NCBI GenBank assembly: GCA_026388015.1
Contig: JAPLKO010000021.1
Span: forward strand, 1-46,390
Source of the DNA: Candidatus Firestoneibacteriota bacterium
Lineage (GTDB): Bacteria; Oederibacteriota; D2-FULL-39-29
DNA: 46,390 nt
Direction: 5' to 3'
Under the pieces are notes generated by a model. The model saw only the letters and a program-made list of their open reading frames with translations. It ran no database searches and had not been told where the DNA came from. Below, piece by piece: positions 1 through 8,281 of the stretch. The translations under genes and the position numbers were made by a program. How positions within the stretch are numbered: the stretch's first letter is position 1; each line of letters begins with the position of its first letter.

Positions 1-489
1 TGATTTATAATTAATTCCTTTAAGCTTCCCGCCTGTTATGGTTTGCGGCGCGTAATTGCCTCCGTCTTTTCCCGTAATCGACGCACCCATTACTCTAAGC
101 GGATCCGCAACTCTTCTCATAGGCCGTTTGCAGAGTGATTTATCCCCCGTGATAGTCGAGGTAAAAGGCTGAGCCGCAAGTATTCCAAGCATTAGACGGG
201 TGGTGGTTCCGGAGTTATTTGCATTTAGAGTGCTTTTTGACGGTTTTAAGCCGTAGAGCCCCTTTCCAAACACAGTAACTTTATCGCCCTTTCTTTTTAT
301 CTTTATCCCCATCTTTCTAAAACTCTCCAGAGTAGAAAGACAGTCCTCGGATTGCAAAAAGTTCCGAATATTTGTAGTCCCGCAGGCCAGAGAACCAAAC
401 ATAACGGCCCTGTGCGATATTGACTTATCTCCCGGAATGCGCAGGCAACCGGACAACTTCTTTACTTTATGTACAACTAATTTTTCCAT
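1..489 (-). CDS. aroA: 3-phosphoshikimate 1-carboxyvinyltransferase (EPSP synthase), N-terminal part
   Basis: The product transfers enolpyruvate from PEP to shikimate-3-phosphate in the cytosolic chorismate pathway. The 163 visible codons begin at an ATG (487-489) behind an AGGTG ribosome-binding site. They contain the family hallmarks: LRIPGDKSISHRA near residues 16-28, NSGTTTRL near residues 92-99 and TGDKSLCKRPMRRV near residues 115-128, which contact PEP and shikimate phosphate. The left window edge removes the rest of the roughly 430-residue protein. The gene lies 34 bp downstream of a PPC-domain gene and tyrA on the same strand, so it is probably in an aromatic amino-acid operon. The family assignment is secure. 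Confidence 0.95.
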   Translation of the reverse strand, partial: MEKLVVHKVKKLSGCLRIPGDKSISHRAVMFGSLACGTTNIRNFLQSEDCLSTLESFRKMGIKIKRKGDKVTVFGKGLYGLKPSKSTLNANNSGTTTRLMLGILAAQPFTSTITGDKSLCKRPMRRVADPLRVMGASITGKDGGNYAPQTITGGKLKGINYKS

Positions 490-523
490 AAACACCTATT
501 TGTTTCCAAGAATCTTTAGAAGA

Positions 524-892
524 TTAAATGATTACGCCTTCGAGGACCAGGTAGACCTGACTGCCGGTTCTGAGACAGCCTATATAGGTCTTCTTGCCCC
601 GGCCTAGAGCGAGGTGAATATGAATCTTGGGTTCTTTACCCATTAAAAACAAAGTGCCGAAAGCGAGAACTTCATGCGCATCTTTTATTTTCTGCCAGAC
701 ACAATCTGGAGGTATACAGGTTTTTTTGGGGCCGGTTACGACTTTGCAGTTCTTAATGCCGCCGGTTAAGTGGATTATGCCCGCCCTGATCTTTTCCTTC
801 TTTGCGATTTTAGTAAGACTTTCGAGTACATCTTCGCCGTCGTTCATCCTTAATACGAAGATATTTTTTAACTTCCCTTTAGTGTACTCCAT
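524..892 (-). CDS. PPC/DUF296-domain protein
   Basis: This 122-residue protein is essentially a single PPC (DUF296) domain, the fold found alone in bacteria and fused to AT-hooks in plants. Family-like traits are the N-terminal basic strand followed by LRMNDGEDVLESL, a helix, and a histidine-rich strand PKIHIHLALGRG near residues 88-99, where bacterial members place putative metal-binding histidines. The C-terminal strand (VYLVLEGVII) closes the fold. The start codon shares one base with the tyrA stop (TGATG), indicating translational coupling. No catalytic role is established for stand-alone bacterial PPC proteins. Its place between tyrA and aroA suggests, without proving, a link to aromatic amino-acid metabolism. 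Confidence 0.8.
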   Translation of the reverse strand: MEYTKGKLKNIFVLRMNDGEDVLESLTKIAKKEKIRAGIIHLTGGIKNCKVVTGPKKTCIPPDCVWQKIKDAHEVLAFGTLFLMGKEPKIHIHLALGRGKKTYIGCLRTGSQVYLVLEGVII

Positions 893-1737
893 CAGAGGCT
901 GTCCCTCTTTGTTTTTGCCTGCCGGAGCAGCCTGACTATTTCTTTTGACTTCCTTCTTTTTATCGCTTTTTCAAGCCTTGAGGTCTGCAAAAGAAAATTC
1001 TTAAGACTCGCGCAGATATTCTTTCTATTTGCAAGCGCAATCTCCGCCCAGATCTCAGGGCTTGACGCCGCAATCCTGGTCGTGTCTTTAAAGCCCTTGC
1101 CGGTAAGCGCGCGCCGGTTTTTGTCTCTCTTAATTACGGAAAGAGACATAGCCGCCGCTACAAAATGCGGGAGATGGCTGGTAAAAGCCAGAACCTTATC
1201 ATGTTCCACCGGAGAGAGCATAACTACTTTTGCCCCGAGCGCTTTCCATATATTAGAAACCTTTTTAAGCGCAATTTTATTAGTAAGTTTATCAGGCGTA
1301 ACGGCGCAGACAGAACCTTTAAAAAGATCCGCAGAGGCGAACTGCACACCGCTTTTTTCGGAACCGGCTATCGGGTGGGAGCCTATAAAATATGTATATA
1401 GCGGCAGATATTTATTTGCCGCGCATACTATCTCCGCCTTGGTGCTTCCGCCGTCGGTAACGATGGCCCCGGCCTTCAGGTACGGTCCTATTCCAAAAAG
1501 CAGCTCTCTTATATTATTGACCGGCGTAGCCATAAACACGAGGTCAGCTTCACCCAGAATCCAATAATCCAGAGAGTATTCGGTTAACGCTCCGAGCTTT
1601 AAGGCCTTTTTCAATCTGGCTTCATTCCGCCCGAGACCTATTACTCTGTCTGCCATTTTTTGTTTTAGAAGAGCCATTCCAAAAGCCCCGCCTATGAGGC
1701 CAGCTCCTATAATTGCTACGGTATTAATTTTTTTCAT
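892..1737 (-). CDS. tyrA: Prephenate (arogenate) dehydrogenase
   Basis: The enzyme oxidatively decarboxylates prephenate, or arogenate, to the tyrosine precursor using NAD(P)+. The 281-residue product has an N-terminal Rossmann motif GAGLIGG at residues 11-17. Further hallmarks are FMATPVNNI, the segment SHPIAGSEKSG that contains the catalytic histidine of the family, and an all-helical C-terminal dimerisation domain with SHLPHFVAAAM. I chose the ATG at 1735-1737 because AGGCGGGG lies just upstream; an in-frame ATG 11 codons earlier lacks such a site. No ACT domain follows, so feedback regulation would have to act elsewhere. It heads the tyrA-PPC-aroA gene group. Prephenate versus arogenate preference cannot be told from sequence. 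Confidence 0.92.
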   Translation of the reverse strand: MKKINTVAIIGAGLIGGAFGMALLKQKMADRVIGLGRNEARLKKALKLGALTEYSLDYWILGEADLVFMATPVNNIRELLFGIGPYLKAGAIVTDGGSTKAEIVCAANKYLPLYTYFIGSHPIAGSEKSGVQFASADLFKGSVCAVTPDKLTNKIALKKVSNIWKALGAKVVMLSPVEHDKVLAFTSHLPHFVAAAMSLSVIKRDKNRRALTGKGFKDTTRIAASSPEIWAEIALANRKNICASLKNFLLQTSRLEKAIKRRKSKEIVRLLRQAKTKRDSL

Positions 1738-1842
1738 ATTTCCCCGCCTGTTGAATGAACTAGTCCGCAAGTTCTATAATGTTTAACATAATGCTAAGAG
1801 ATAGTATAAACGATACGGCAAAAAATGTCCATAACCGTCTAT

Positions 1843-1876
1843 AAAAAAAAGAGCCCGTTTTACCAAGCTCTTTTTG
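1843..1876 (-). terminator. Rho-independent terminator after ilvE
   Basis: Read on the minus strand, a perfect 9-bp stem (AAAAAGAGC / GCTCTTTTT, at 1867-1875 and 1846-1854) with a 12-nt loop runs into eight U residues. It lies about 50 bp past the ilvE stop codon and upstream of tyrA, separating the two transcription units. Confidence 0.8.
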
Positions 1877-1925
1877 TTTTATCTGCGCTATCTCTTTTCT
1901 TTAGCCGTGCCGGCGGCAAGCCTTT

Positions 1926-2807
1926 TCAGCTCGCATATATTTCCGTTCCCTGGGTCCCCGTCATTTCCCTGTACGCTTCTATCAGTTTTCTGGTAATCGG
2001 CCCCGGTTTTCCGTTTCCGATGTGTCTCGTATCAATATTTATGACAGGTATTACCTCGGCAGCGGTCCCGGTCAGAAAACATTCATCCGCAATATACATA
2101 TCCACCATAGTAAAAGGCTTTTCCGACGTTTTGTAACCCAGCTCCCGCGCAAGCTTTATGACTGCGTCTCTTGTTATACCTTCAAGCGCTCCGATATAAG
2201 TAGGCGGAGTAATAAGTTCTCCGTTTTTTATAATAAATATATTATCGCCCGTGCATTCCGCGACATACCCTTCGCGGTTCAGCATAATCGCCTCTAAAAC
2301 TTCGGCATTATTGGCTTCAAGTTTCGCCAGAATATTGTTCAAATAATTAAGCGACTTAATCATCGGGTTCACGGCTTCGGGAATATTTCTCCTGGTGGAA
2401 GCGCAGATAACCGCCAGTCCCTCTTTGTAAAATTTCTCCGGATATAAAGTAATACTTGCGGCAATGATAAAGTAAAAAGCTTTCGGACACTTTAACGGAT
2501 TCAAGCCCAGGTCTCCGGCGCCCCGCGTAACTACGACACGAATATAAGAGTCCTTAAGTTTATTCCTCCGGATTGTTGCGATTATCTCCGCTTTCATTTT
2601 TTCTTTTGAGACAGGAACAGTCATTGTGATGGCTTTGGCTGAGGTATAAAGCCGTTCAATATGCTCATCAAGTTTAAAAACCCGTCCGTTATAAGACCGG
2701 ATACCTTCAAAGACCCCGTCTCCGTACAGTAAACCGTGATCAAATACGGAAACAACCGCTTTTTCCTTGCGCACAAATTTTCCGTTTAGGTTAATTATTA
2801 GACCCAT
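1926..2807 (-). CDS. ilvE: Branched-chain amino-acid aminotransferase (PLP class IV)
   Basis: This 293-residue fold-type IV PLP enzyme interconverts branched-chain amino acids and their 2-oxo acids with glutamate as partner. Visible hallmarks are DHGLLYGDGVFEGIR (residues 23-37), the PLP lysine K151 in IKSLNYLNNILA, EAIMLNREGYVAE, and the cofactor phosphate-binding segment with GITRDAVIKLA and FLTGTAAEV. Length and motif spacing match short bacterial IlvE proteins. The ATG follows GGGAGG at good spacing. It lies about 130 bp downstream of lolD on the same strand and is followed by its own terminator. D-amino acid aminotransferase and aminodeoxychorismate lyase are relatives, but the IKSLNYL pattern favours IlvE. 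Confidence 0.9.
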   Translation of the reverse strand: MGLIINLNGKFVRKEKAVVSVFDHGLLYGDGVFEGIRSYNGRVFKLDEHIERLYTSAKAITMTVPVSKEKMKAEIIATIRRNKLKDSYIRVVVTRGAGDLGLNPLKCPKAFYFIIAASITLYPEKFYKEGLAVICASTRRNIPEAVNPMIKSLNYLNNILAKLEANNAEVLEAIMLNREGYVAECTGDNIFIIKNGELITPPTYIGALEGITRDAVIKLARELGYKTSEKPFTMVDMYIADECFLTGTAAEVIPVINIDTRHIGNGKPGPITRKLIEAYREMTGTQGTEIYAS

Positions 2808-2819
2808 AAAATTCCTCCC

Positions 2820-2911
2820 TGTTAAAAAAAATTACTTCACTCTGCTCCGTTCTCTGATGCCCGGCTAAAGCCTGTGTTCGGGCTCAGGGGCATTGAACCT
2901 TCGGTTCATGA
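2820..2911. other. lolD-ilvE intergenic region with two hairpins
   Basis: The stretch contains a 6-bp hairpin (TGAACC/GGTTCA, 2894-2899 and 2903-2908) directly after the lolD stop. A wider inverted repeat (ATGCCC/GGGCAT, 2857-2862 and 2888-2893) follows, then a run of eight A (2824-2831) that is U8 on the minus strand. The U tract is too far from the stems for a classical terminator. No clear promoter for ilvE is visible. Confidence 0.4.
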
Positions 2912-3577
2912 TTATACAACTTTGCCGTCTTTCATTTCAATTATTCTTTTAGAGAGCCTGGCGAACTCCATATTGTGCGTAACCAAAAGAACAGTCTGTT
3001 TTCTGGTTATATTAATCCTTACAAACAAATCTATCAGGCGTCTGGCATTTTCCGTGTCCAGATTTCCGGTCGGTTCATCCGCAAGCAAAATATCCGGGTT
3101 GTTAATCAAAGCGCGCGCCATTCCGACTCTTTGCTGCTCCCCGCCTGAAAGTTCCCCCGGCCGGTGCTGCAGCCGGCTCCCGAGTCCCAGTTCATTTAAT
3201 AATTCTTTAGCTCTTTCTGTTTCATCTTTTCCCGCAATCATTGCAGGCAAAAGGACATTTTCCAGGGCCGTAAAGTCGGGCAGCAGGTTATAGAACTGAA
3301 AGACAAAACCTATTTTCCGGTTTCTCATCAGAGAAAGATTGCTGTCGTTCAATTTATAAAGGTCGCTGCCGTTCAGGTAAACAGTTCCAATAGTGGGATT
3401 TGAAATACCTCCCAGTATATTCATAAGCGTTGATTTTCCGGCGCCGGAAGGACCGAGCAGGGTAACAAGCTCCCCTCTTTCCAGTTCCAGATTAATACCT
3501 TTTAAGACCTCTATATGATTTACGCCCAGAGTAAAAGCTTTGTGTATGTCTTTGGCAATAAGTATTTTTTCACTCAT
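2912..3577 (-). CDS. lolD: Lipoprotein-releasing ABC transporter ATPase LolD
   Basis: This is the cytosolic ATPase that powers extraction of lipoproteins from the inner membrane for transfer to the outer membrane. All ABC motifs are present in 221 residues: Walker A GPSGAGKST (42-50), Q-loop FVFQFYNLLP (91-100), signature LSGGEQQR (143-150), Walker B ILLADEPTGNLD (163-174) and the switch histidine in LLVTHN. The FQFYNLLP and DEPTGNLD forms are typical of the LolD/MacB/FtsE group. The start overlaps the permease gene by 8 bp, fixing the pair as LolCD. MacB-type export is the alternative, but the LolC-like partner and the lysS linkage favour lipoprotein release. Confidence 0.9.
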   Translation of the reverse strand: MSEKILIAKDIHKAFTLGVNHIEVLKGINLELERGELVTLLGPSGAGKSTLMNILGGISNPTIGTVYLNGSDLYKLNDSNLSLMRNRKIGFVFQFYNLLPDFTALENVLLPAMIAGKDETERAKELLNELGLGSRLQHRPGELSGGEQQRVGMARALINNPDILLADEPTGNLDTENARRLIDLFVRINITRKQTVLLVTHNMEFARLSKRIIEMKDGKVV

Positions 3578-4784
3578 AGCGCACCGTATCCACCGGATCC
3601 AGCTTTGCCGCCTGCAGGGCCGGGTAAACAGTAGAGATAAGACTTAACAGCAAGGATACGCCGATTATCAGGCCGATATCAAACACTTTTAAGTCCACCG
3701 GAATATAATCTATATAATAAACATCCCCCGCAAGTTTAATGAACTGATATTTCTTAAGCAGGAGGGAAGCCGTTATTCCGGTCAGAGCGCCGAGCAGAGT
3801 GCCGGCAAGACCTATTATCATCCCCTGATAAATAAATATTTTCATTACCCCGCGCTGCGAAACGCCCAGGGTTCTTATAATCCCTATATCCTTTTTCTTT
3901 CTCATAACCATCATAATCAAACTGGCCAGCACATTAAAAGCGGCAACAAGAATTATTAGCGTGAGCATGATCCCCATAACTATTTTTTCAAGTTTCAACG
4001 CCGAAAAAAGGTTTTTGTGCATTGCGATCCAGTCATAAACTCCGAGGTTATTGTCCAGCCGTTTTTTAAGCTCCCTGCCGATTTCTTTAACTTTATAGAT
4101 GTCCGTAACCCGGATATCTATGCCGCTGATTTTTTCCGGAATCTCAAAAAGCTGCTGCGCGGCCTGAAGAGAAATATACGCAAAGGTTGCGTCGTATTCA
4201 TACATTCCTGATTTAAAAGTGCCGACTACTTCGTATTTTGCAAATTTTGGAAGCATCCCTAACGGGGTTGTCTTAAATATGGGCGTGACCAGGACCACTT
4301 CATCCCCCGTTCTCGCATAAAGTCTGGCCGCAAGCTCTTTCCCGAGAATAACACCCGGTTTTCTGCCGGGCGCAGGAAGAAGAAGAGCGGTAGAAGCATC
4401 ACAGATTAAGGGCTGCTGCTGAGGGTCCACCCCCCAAATAGCCGCGCCTTCTGTGGTTGAGCCGAGCTTCATCATTCCCTGGGAGAAAACAAAAGGAGTC
4501 GCAGAAACCACCCCGCCGACGCTCTTAACGGCCTCTATGTTTTTTTGATAATCAGGAATTGCCCTGTAGGTTTTATCGTAGATAACAATATGGGCTTTCG
4601 TGCCGAGTATTTTTTCGCGCAGATCTTTCTGGAAACCGTTCATAACTGCCAATACGATAATGAGAGCGGCAACGCCAAGAGTAATACCGCCAAGGGAAAT
4701 AAACGTAATTATAGAGAAAAAAGCCTGTTTCTTCTTCGCCCTTAAGTATCTCAGGCTGATAAATAGTTCATACGCCCGTTTCAT
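3570..4784 (-). CDS. lolC: Lipoprotein-releasing ABC transporter permease LolC/LolE
   Basis: The 404-residue inner-membrane permease works with LolD to release outer-membrane lipoproteins. It has the LolC/E architecture: a first helix in the family-typical N-terminus (SIITFISLGGITLGVAAL, then VMNGF), a large periplasmic domain of about 200 residues, and three C-terminal helices in an FtsX domain starting near LEKIVMGIMLTLIILVAAFN, with the conserved coupling segment KKKDIGIIRTLG. It ends in VDTVRYE, close to the family ending. The gene overlaps lysS by 17 bp and lolD by 8 bp. Only one permease gene is present, so it would form a homodimeric LolCD-type exporter here unless a second one lies elsewhere. 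Confidence 0.9.
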   Translation of the reverse strand: MKRAYELFISLRYLRAKKKQAFFSIITFISLGGITLGVAALIIVLAVMNGFQKDLREKILGTKAHIVIYDKTYRAIPDYQKNIEAVKSVGGVVSATPFVFSQGMMKLGSTTEGAAIWGVDPQQQPLICDASTALLLPAPGRKPGVILGKELAARLYARTGDEVVLVTPIFKTTPLGMLPKFAKYEVVGTFKSGMYEYDATFAYISLQAAQQLFEIPEKISGIDIRVTDIYKVKEIGRELKKRLDNNLGVYDWIAMHKNLFSALKLEKIVMGIMLTLIILVAAFNVLASLIMMVMRKKKDIGIIRTLGVSQRGVMKIFIYQGMIIGLAGTLLGALTGITASLLLKKYQFIKLAGDVYYIDYIPVDLKVFDIGLIIGVSLLLSLISTVYPALQAAKLDPVDTVRYE

Positions 4785-6243
4785 CTTTTGGCCTCATTTG
4801 AGGGAAGAGTATCACGTCTCTGATAGAAGGAGCATTCGTAAAAAACATCACCATGCGGTCAATCCCGATGCCGAGCCCGCCTGCGGGAGGCATACCGTGT
4901 TCCAGCGCGGTTATATAGTCATAGTCAACTTTTTTAAGCTCCGCTTCTTTTTCATGGTCCACCTGCTTTAAGAACCTGGCTTTCTGGTCCACGGGGTCGT
5001 TTAGCTCTGAGAAGGCATTGGCGGTTTCCCTGCCAAAGATGAACACTTCAAATCTTTCCACCAGCAAGTCATCGTCTCTTTTCTTTTTCGCCAGAGGCGA
5101 GATCTCAACCGGATAATCTTTAATAATCGTAGGCTGAATAAGCTCCGGCTCCACTAATTTTTCGAATAACTCATTAATAAGCTGCCCTTTTGTAGCGACC
5201 GGCGCCGTGGTAATATTTTTTGCAGCGCAGGCGGCTTTAATATCCTCAAAATAGAGATTTGCAACATCTATCCCCGTAACTTCCTTAACGGCGTCCGCCA
5301 TAGAAATTCTCTTCCACGGCCGCGCGAAATCAATTTCTTTTTCTTGATAGACAATTTTGGTCGTTCCGAATATATTTTTTGCGACATACTCAAAGATCTC
5401 TTCCGTAAGGTCCATCATATCGTTATAATCCGCATACGCCTGGTAAAGTTCGAGCATCGTGAACTCCGGATTGTGCTTAATGGAGATTCCTTCGTTCCTG
5501 AAGTTACGGTTTATCTCGAACACCCGCTCAAACCCGCCGACCAAAAGCCGTTTTAGGTATAGTTCAGGAGCGATGCGCATAAAAAGTTCTATACCGAGCG
5601 CGTTATGAAAAGTTTTAAACGGTTTGGCCGCCGCGCCCCCGGGTATGGAATGCATCATGGGAGTTTCCACTTCCAGAAAGTGTTTTTCTTCCAGAAATTT
5701 CCTGATAAGTTTAATAATGCAGCTCCTGGTGTAAAAAGTATCTTTGACTTCCGGGTTCGCAATCATATCCAGGTATCTCTGCCGGTAGCGTATCTCGACA
5801 TCCTTAAGCCCGTGCCATTTTTCCGGAAGCGGCAGAAGCGCTTTTGAAAGAAGCGTAAGTTCTCTCACCCGGAGGGTCACTTCCCCCGTTCTGGTTTTAA
5901 AAATATCACCCTTCGCTCCGATAAAATCCCCGATATCCAGCTTCTTAAAGAGCTCCCACTGTTTTTCTCCGAGCAGGTCCATCTTAAAATAAAGCTGCAG
6001 CAGGCCGGTGCCGTCTTTTATGTGCCCAAAGGCGGATTTTCCATGTTCACGCAAACTCATTACTCTGCCTGCAACGGCGTAGATATCCTCTTCAAGATGT
6101 TTGCCGATCTCTAAGTCTTTATACTTTTCAGTAAGTTCTTTGGTCTTCCCGGTAGGTTCGTACTTGTAGGGATATGGATTTATCCCCGCTTCTCTTAGCT
6201 TATTGGCCTTTTCCGCTCTTTCTTGAAATATCTCGTTTTCCAT
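4768..6243 (-). CDS. lysS: Lysyl-tRNA synthetase, class II
   Basis: The enzyme charges tRNA-Lys with lysine in the cytosol. The 491-residue product has an N-terminal OB-fold anticodon-binding domain (about residues 55-135, with GRVMSLREHGKSAFGHI). The class II core contains motif 1 around residues 176-196, motif 2 at FRNEG (248-252) plus KHNPEFTMLE (256-265), and motif 3 GGLGIGIDRMVMFF near the C-terminus. The length is standard. The ATG is preceded by AGGCAGG and lies 38 bp after a good promoter. lysS followed by overlapping lolC and lolD is a recurring bacterial arrangement and looks like one transcript. Confidence 0.97.
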   Translation of the reverse strand: MENEIFQERAEKANKLREAGINPYPYKYEPTGKTKELTEKYKDLEIGKHLEEDIYAVAGRVMSLREHGKSAFGHIKDGTGLLQLYFKMDLLGEKQWELFKKLDIGDFIGAKGDIFKTRTGEVTLRVRELTLLSKALLPLPEKWHGLKDVEIRYRQRYLDMIANPEVKDTFYTRSCIIKLIRKFLEEKHFLEVETPMMHSIPGGAAAKPFKTFHNALGIELFMRIAPELYLKRLLVGGFERVFEINRNFRNEGISIKHNPEFTMLELYQAYADYNDMMDLTEEIFEYVAKNIFGTTKIVYQEKEIDFARPWKRISMADAVKEVTGIDVANLYFEDIKAACAAKNITTAPVATKGQLINELFEKLVEPELIQPTIIKDYPVEISPLAKKKRDDDLLVERFEVFIFGRETANAFSELNDPVDQKARFLKQVDHEKEAELKKVDYDYITALEHGMPPAGGLGIGIDRMVMFFTNAPSIRDVILFPQMRPKDETGV

Positions 6244-6281
6244 ATTATACCTGCCTGTTTTGAAATTGCCGATTTCTTAGT

Positions 6282-6310
6282 ATTGTACTATATTGCCCGC
6301 CGTTTTTCAA
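6282..6310 (-). promoter_or_regulatory. Sigma-70-type promoter of lysS-lolC-lolD
   Basis: On the minus strand TTGAAA (6305-6310) and TACAAT (6282-6287) are separated by exactly 17 bp. The -10 box ends 38 bp before the lysS ATG. The promoter lies back to back with the one for the UPF0016 gene. Confidence 0.75.
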
Positions 6311-6341
6311 ATGATATTGGAGATTTTGGTTATTTCCGGAC

Positions 6342-6370
6342 TTGAAAGAGACTGCTTTTGGCTGTATAAT
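6342..6370 (+). promoter_or_regulatory. Sigma-70-type promoter of the UPF0016 gene
   Basis: TTGAAA (6342-6347) and a consensus TATAAT (6365-6370) are spaced by 17 bp. They lie about 52 bp upstream of the ATG at 6423. I see no riboswitch-like fold in the short leader. Confidence 0.8.
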
Positions 6371-6422
6371 TATTAAGCACAAAAAACAAACATTCCCGCA
6401 GAGGAGAAAAGGAGAATTTATT

Positions 6423-6701
6423 ATGGACTGGAAAATAATGATTGCTGCGTTTTTAACAATTCTTACGGCTGAGATGGGGGACAAAACACAACTTGCAGTT
6501 TTAGGCTTTGCGGCGCAGTCAAAATCCACTATTTCCGTGATAATCGGAGCGATGGCAGCTTTTCTGATTCTTACGGTGGTTGCCGCCTATCTTGGCGGTT
6601 TTATTACAAAGTATATTCCCATAAAATATATTCACCTCGCGTCCGGGGCGCTTTTTATTGTACTCGGTATCCTTGCAATTAAGGGCGCCCTCAACAATTG
6701 A
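6423..6701 (+). CDS. Half-size UPF0016 (GDT1/TMEM165-type) cation transporter
   Basis: The 92-residue membrane protein has one UPF0016 unit with the defining cation-binding motif EMGDKTQ at residues 16-22, three predicted helices and a C-terminus in LGILAIKGALNN. Characterised family members export Mn2+ or move Ca2+/H+ across membranes. Most have two such units, each with its own E-x-G-D motif. Only one unit is present and no second copy is adjacent, so it presumably works as a dimer. The start is set by GGAGAA just before the ATG; an in-frame ATG at 6342 would lie inside the promoter. The family call is firm; substrate Mn2+ is an inference from relatives. Confidence 0.88.
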   Translation: MDWKIMIAAFLTILTAEMGDKTQLAVLGFAAQSKSTISVIIGAMAAFLILTVVAAYLGGFITKYIPIKYIHLASGALFIVLGILAIKGALNN

Positions 6702-6735
6702 GTTTAGCCCCGCCGTAAAAAAGCGCAGAAATCGG

Positions 6736-6741
6736 TATAAT
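6736..6741 (+). promoter_or_regulatory. Possible -10 box of the ABC-2 exporter operon
   Basis: A consensus TATAAT lies 26 bp upstream of the GTG start of the ATPase gene. No -35 hexamer is recognisable at normal spacing, so an activator may be needed or the box may be fortuitous. Confidence 0.4.
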
Positions 6742-6767
6742 AAACAAAAAAATAACAGGAGGACGAA

Positions 6768-7505
6768 GTGAACGCTCTCGAAACAAAGCAGCTAACCAAA
6801 ACCTATATCAGCGGGCATTTTTGGAGCAAAAAATCTTCACCGGCCTTAAACGGCATTGACCTGAAGATTAAGAATAAGCAGGTCTTCGGTCTTTTAGGGT
6901 TAAACGGCGCGGGCAAGACCACCCTGCTAAAGATCCTGATAGGACTCCTCCTGCCCTCTTTTGGTAAAGCCGTTATTCTCGGTAAACCGGCCGGTGATAT
7001 TCAAACAAGAAAAGAAATCGCTTATCTTCCGGAGATGCCGTATTTCCCGAGATATCTGACCCCTCTCGAAATACTTGATTTTTACGGCAAACTGTATGAA
7101 CTCCCGGTTGTAGAAAGAAAAAAGAAAACCCTGGAAGCTCTTGTTAAGGTGGGGCTCTATGAAAAAAGAACACATAAGCTGAAAGAATTTTCAAAAGGTA
7201 TGCTCCAGAAGGTCGGCATTGCGCAGCTTCTGCTGAACAACGCAAAGATTTACTTTTTGGATGAACCTACTTACGGTCTGGACCCCTTAGCTGCAAAACA
7301 GATGCGGGATATTATCCTGGAATTAAAAAAAGCAGGCAAGACCATATTTCTGAACACCCATCAGATAAATGAAGTAAACCAGATCTGCGACAGAATCGGC
7401 ATATTAAACAACGGTCATTTAATAGAAGACATTGAAGTTAAAAATATCAAAGGCTCTATGGAAAGTTTTTTTGTGAAGAGGGTGCAAAACAATGGAAAAG
7501 CATAA
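6768..7505 (+). CDS. ABC-2 type exporter, ATP-binding protein
   Basis: This 245-residue cytosolic ATPase carries Walker A GLNGAGKT (44-51), the Q-loop region YLPEMPYFPRYLTPLE, the signature FSKGMLQK (a degenerate LSGGQ as is usual in this family), Walker B IYFLDEPTYGLDP and the switch histidine in FLNTHQ. The sequence groups with CcmA/NatA/DrrA-like ATPases. The start is a GTG directly preceded by AGGAGG. The gene overlaps the permease gene by 14 bp, so the two form one exporter. The substrate cannot be read from sequence; drug, polysaccharide or membrane-protein export are all possible. Confidence 0.9.
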   Translation: MNALETKQLTKTYISGHFWSKKSSPALNGIDLKIKNKQVFGLLGLNGAGKTTLLKILIGLLLPSFGKAVILGKPAGDIQTRKEIAYLPEMPYFPRYLTPLEILDFYGKLYELPVVERKKKTLEALVKVGLYEKRTHKLKEFSKGMLQKVGIAQLLLNNAKIYFLDEPTYGLDPLAAKQMRDIILELKKAGKTIFLNTHQINEVNQICDRIGILNNGHLIEDIEVKNIKGSMESFFVKRVQNNGKA

Positions 7506-8280
7506 GCTTCTTAAAATTCTTGCGATAGCTCAAAATGTTCTGAAAGAATGCATCCGGCATAAAATATTCAATATTCTTTTTATTTTTGCCGGCGCCCTTA
7601 TTGGAGGCTCGCTGCTCATTGAAGAGCTTTCCCCGGGCGCCGAGGGCCGCACGTTTATAAACGTGGCCTACGCCAATATGGAGCTTTTCGGTTTTCTTAC
7701 AGTCATGCTCTCTATTTTTATCATCACCTTTGAGGAGGTGGAGATGCGAACCCTCTGGCTCACGATAACAAAGCCCGTCTCCAGAACAAGTTATCTCCTC
7801 GGGAAGTTTTTCGGGATCTCTCTGGTCCTCCTCCTTACCATGTCCGTTATGTTCCTGGTGGTTTTTGGACTGACGCTTACCGGCAAGGTCCATCTGAATA
7901 TTAACTACCTGCTTGTCCCGGCTGCGATGTCCCTGTCTTTAATGATGACAGCCGCTTTCACAATTACGCTTATAACCATAGCTACAAATCTTCCCACCGG
8001 TATTATTTTTTCTTCTCTTCTTTTCATTATAGGGCACCTGACCGAGCATTTAAAAAGTGTAATTGAAAATCCGCAAACCGGAATAGCGGCAAAAACCGCT
8101 TTAGCGCTGGTTTATTATTTGGCGCCTAATTTTGAGCTATTTAATCTTAAAGATAAGCTGTATTTGGCCGGCGGGACGTTTGACCCGTACTACATATTAC
8201 AGATAACGCTTTATGCTGTTCTTTATGTATTTGCGGCCCTCTATATAGGCATAAAAGCTTTCAAGAAAAAAGAATTCTGA
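7492..8280 (+). CDS. ABC-2 type exporter, permease protein
   Basis: The 262-residue integral membrane protein has about six helices, beginning with IFNILFIFAGALIGGSLLI and ending in the pair that includes LYAVLYVFAALYIGI. A coupling segment with FEEVEMRTLWLTITKPVSRTSYLLGK (only key parts: EEVE, TKPVSR, LGK) is characteristic of ABC-2 permeases where the second helix follows a cytosolic linker. It overlaps the upstream ATPase gene and is followed one base later by the TPR protein gene. Partnership with the ATPase is clear; the transported substrate is unknown. Confidence 0.87.
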   Translation: MEKHKLLKILAIAQNVLKECIRHKIFNILFIFAGALIGGSLLIEELSPGAEGRTFINVAYANMELFGFLTVMLSIFIITFEEVEMRTLWLTITKPVSRTSYLLGKFFGISLVLLLTMSVMFLVVFGLTLTGKVHLNINYLLVPAAMSLSLMMTAAFTITLITIATNLPTGIIFSSLLFIIGHLTEHLKSVIENPQTGIAAKTALALVYYLAPNFELFNLKDKLYLAGGTFDPYYILQITLYAVLYVFAALYIGIKAFKKKEF

Positions 8281-8281
8281 T

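Noticed and set aside
2820..2911. Rho-independent terminator of lolD
   Set aside because: The U8 tract and the hairpins are separated by over 20 nt, so the classical layout is absent.
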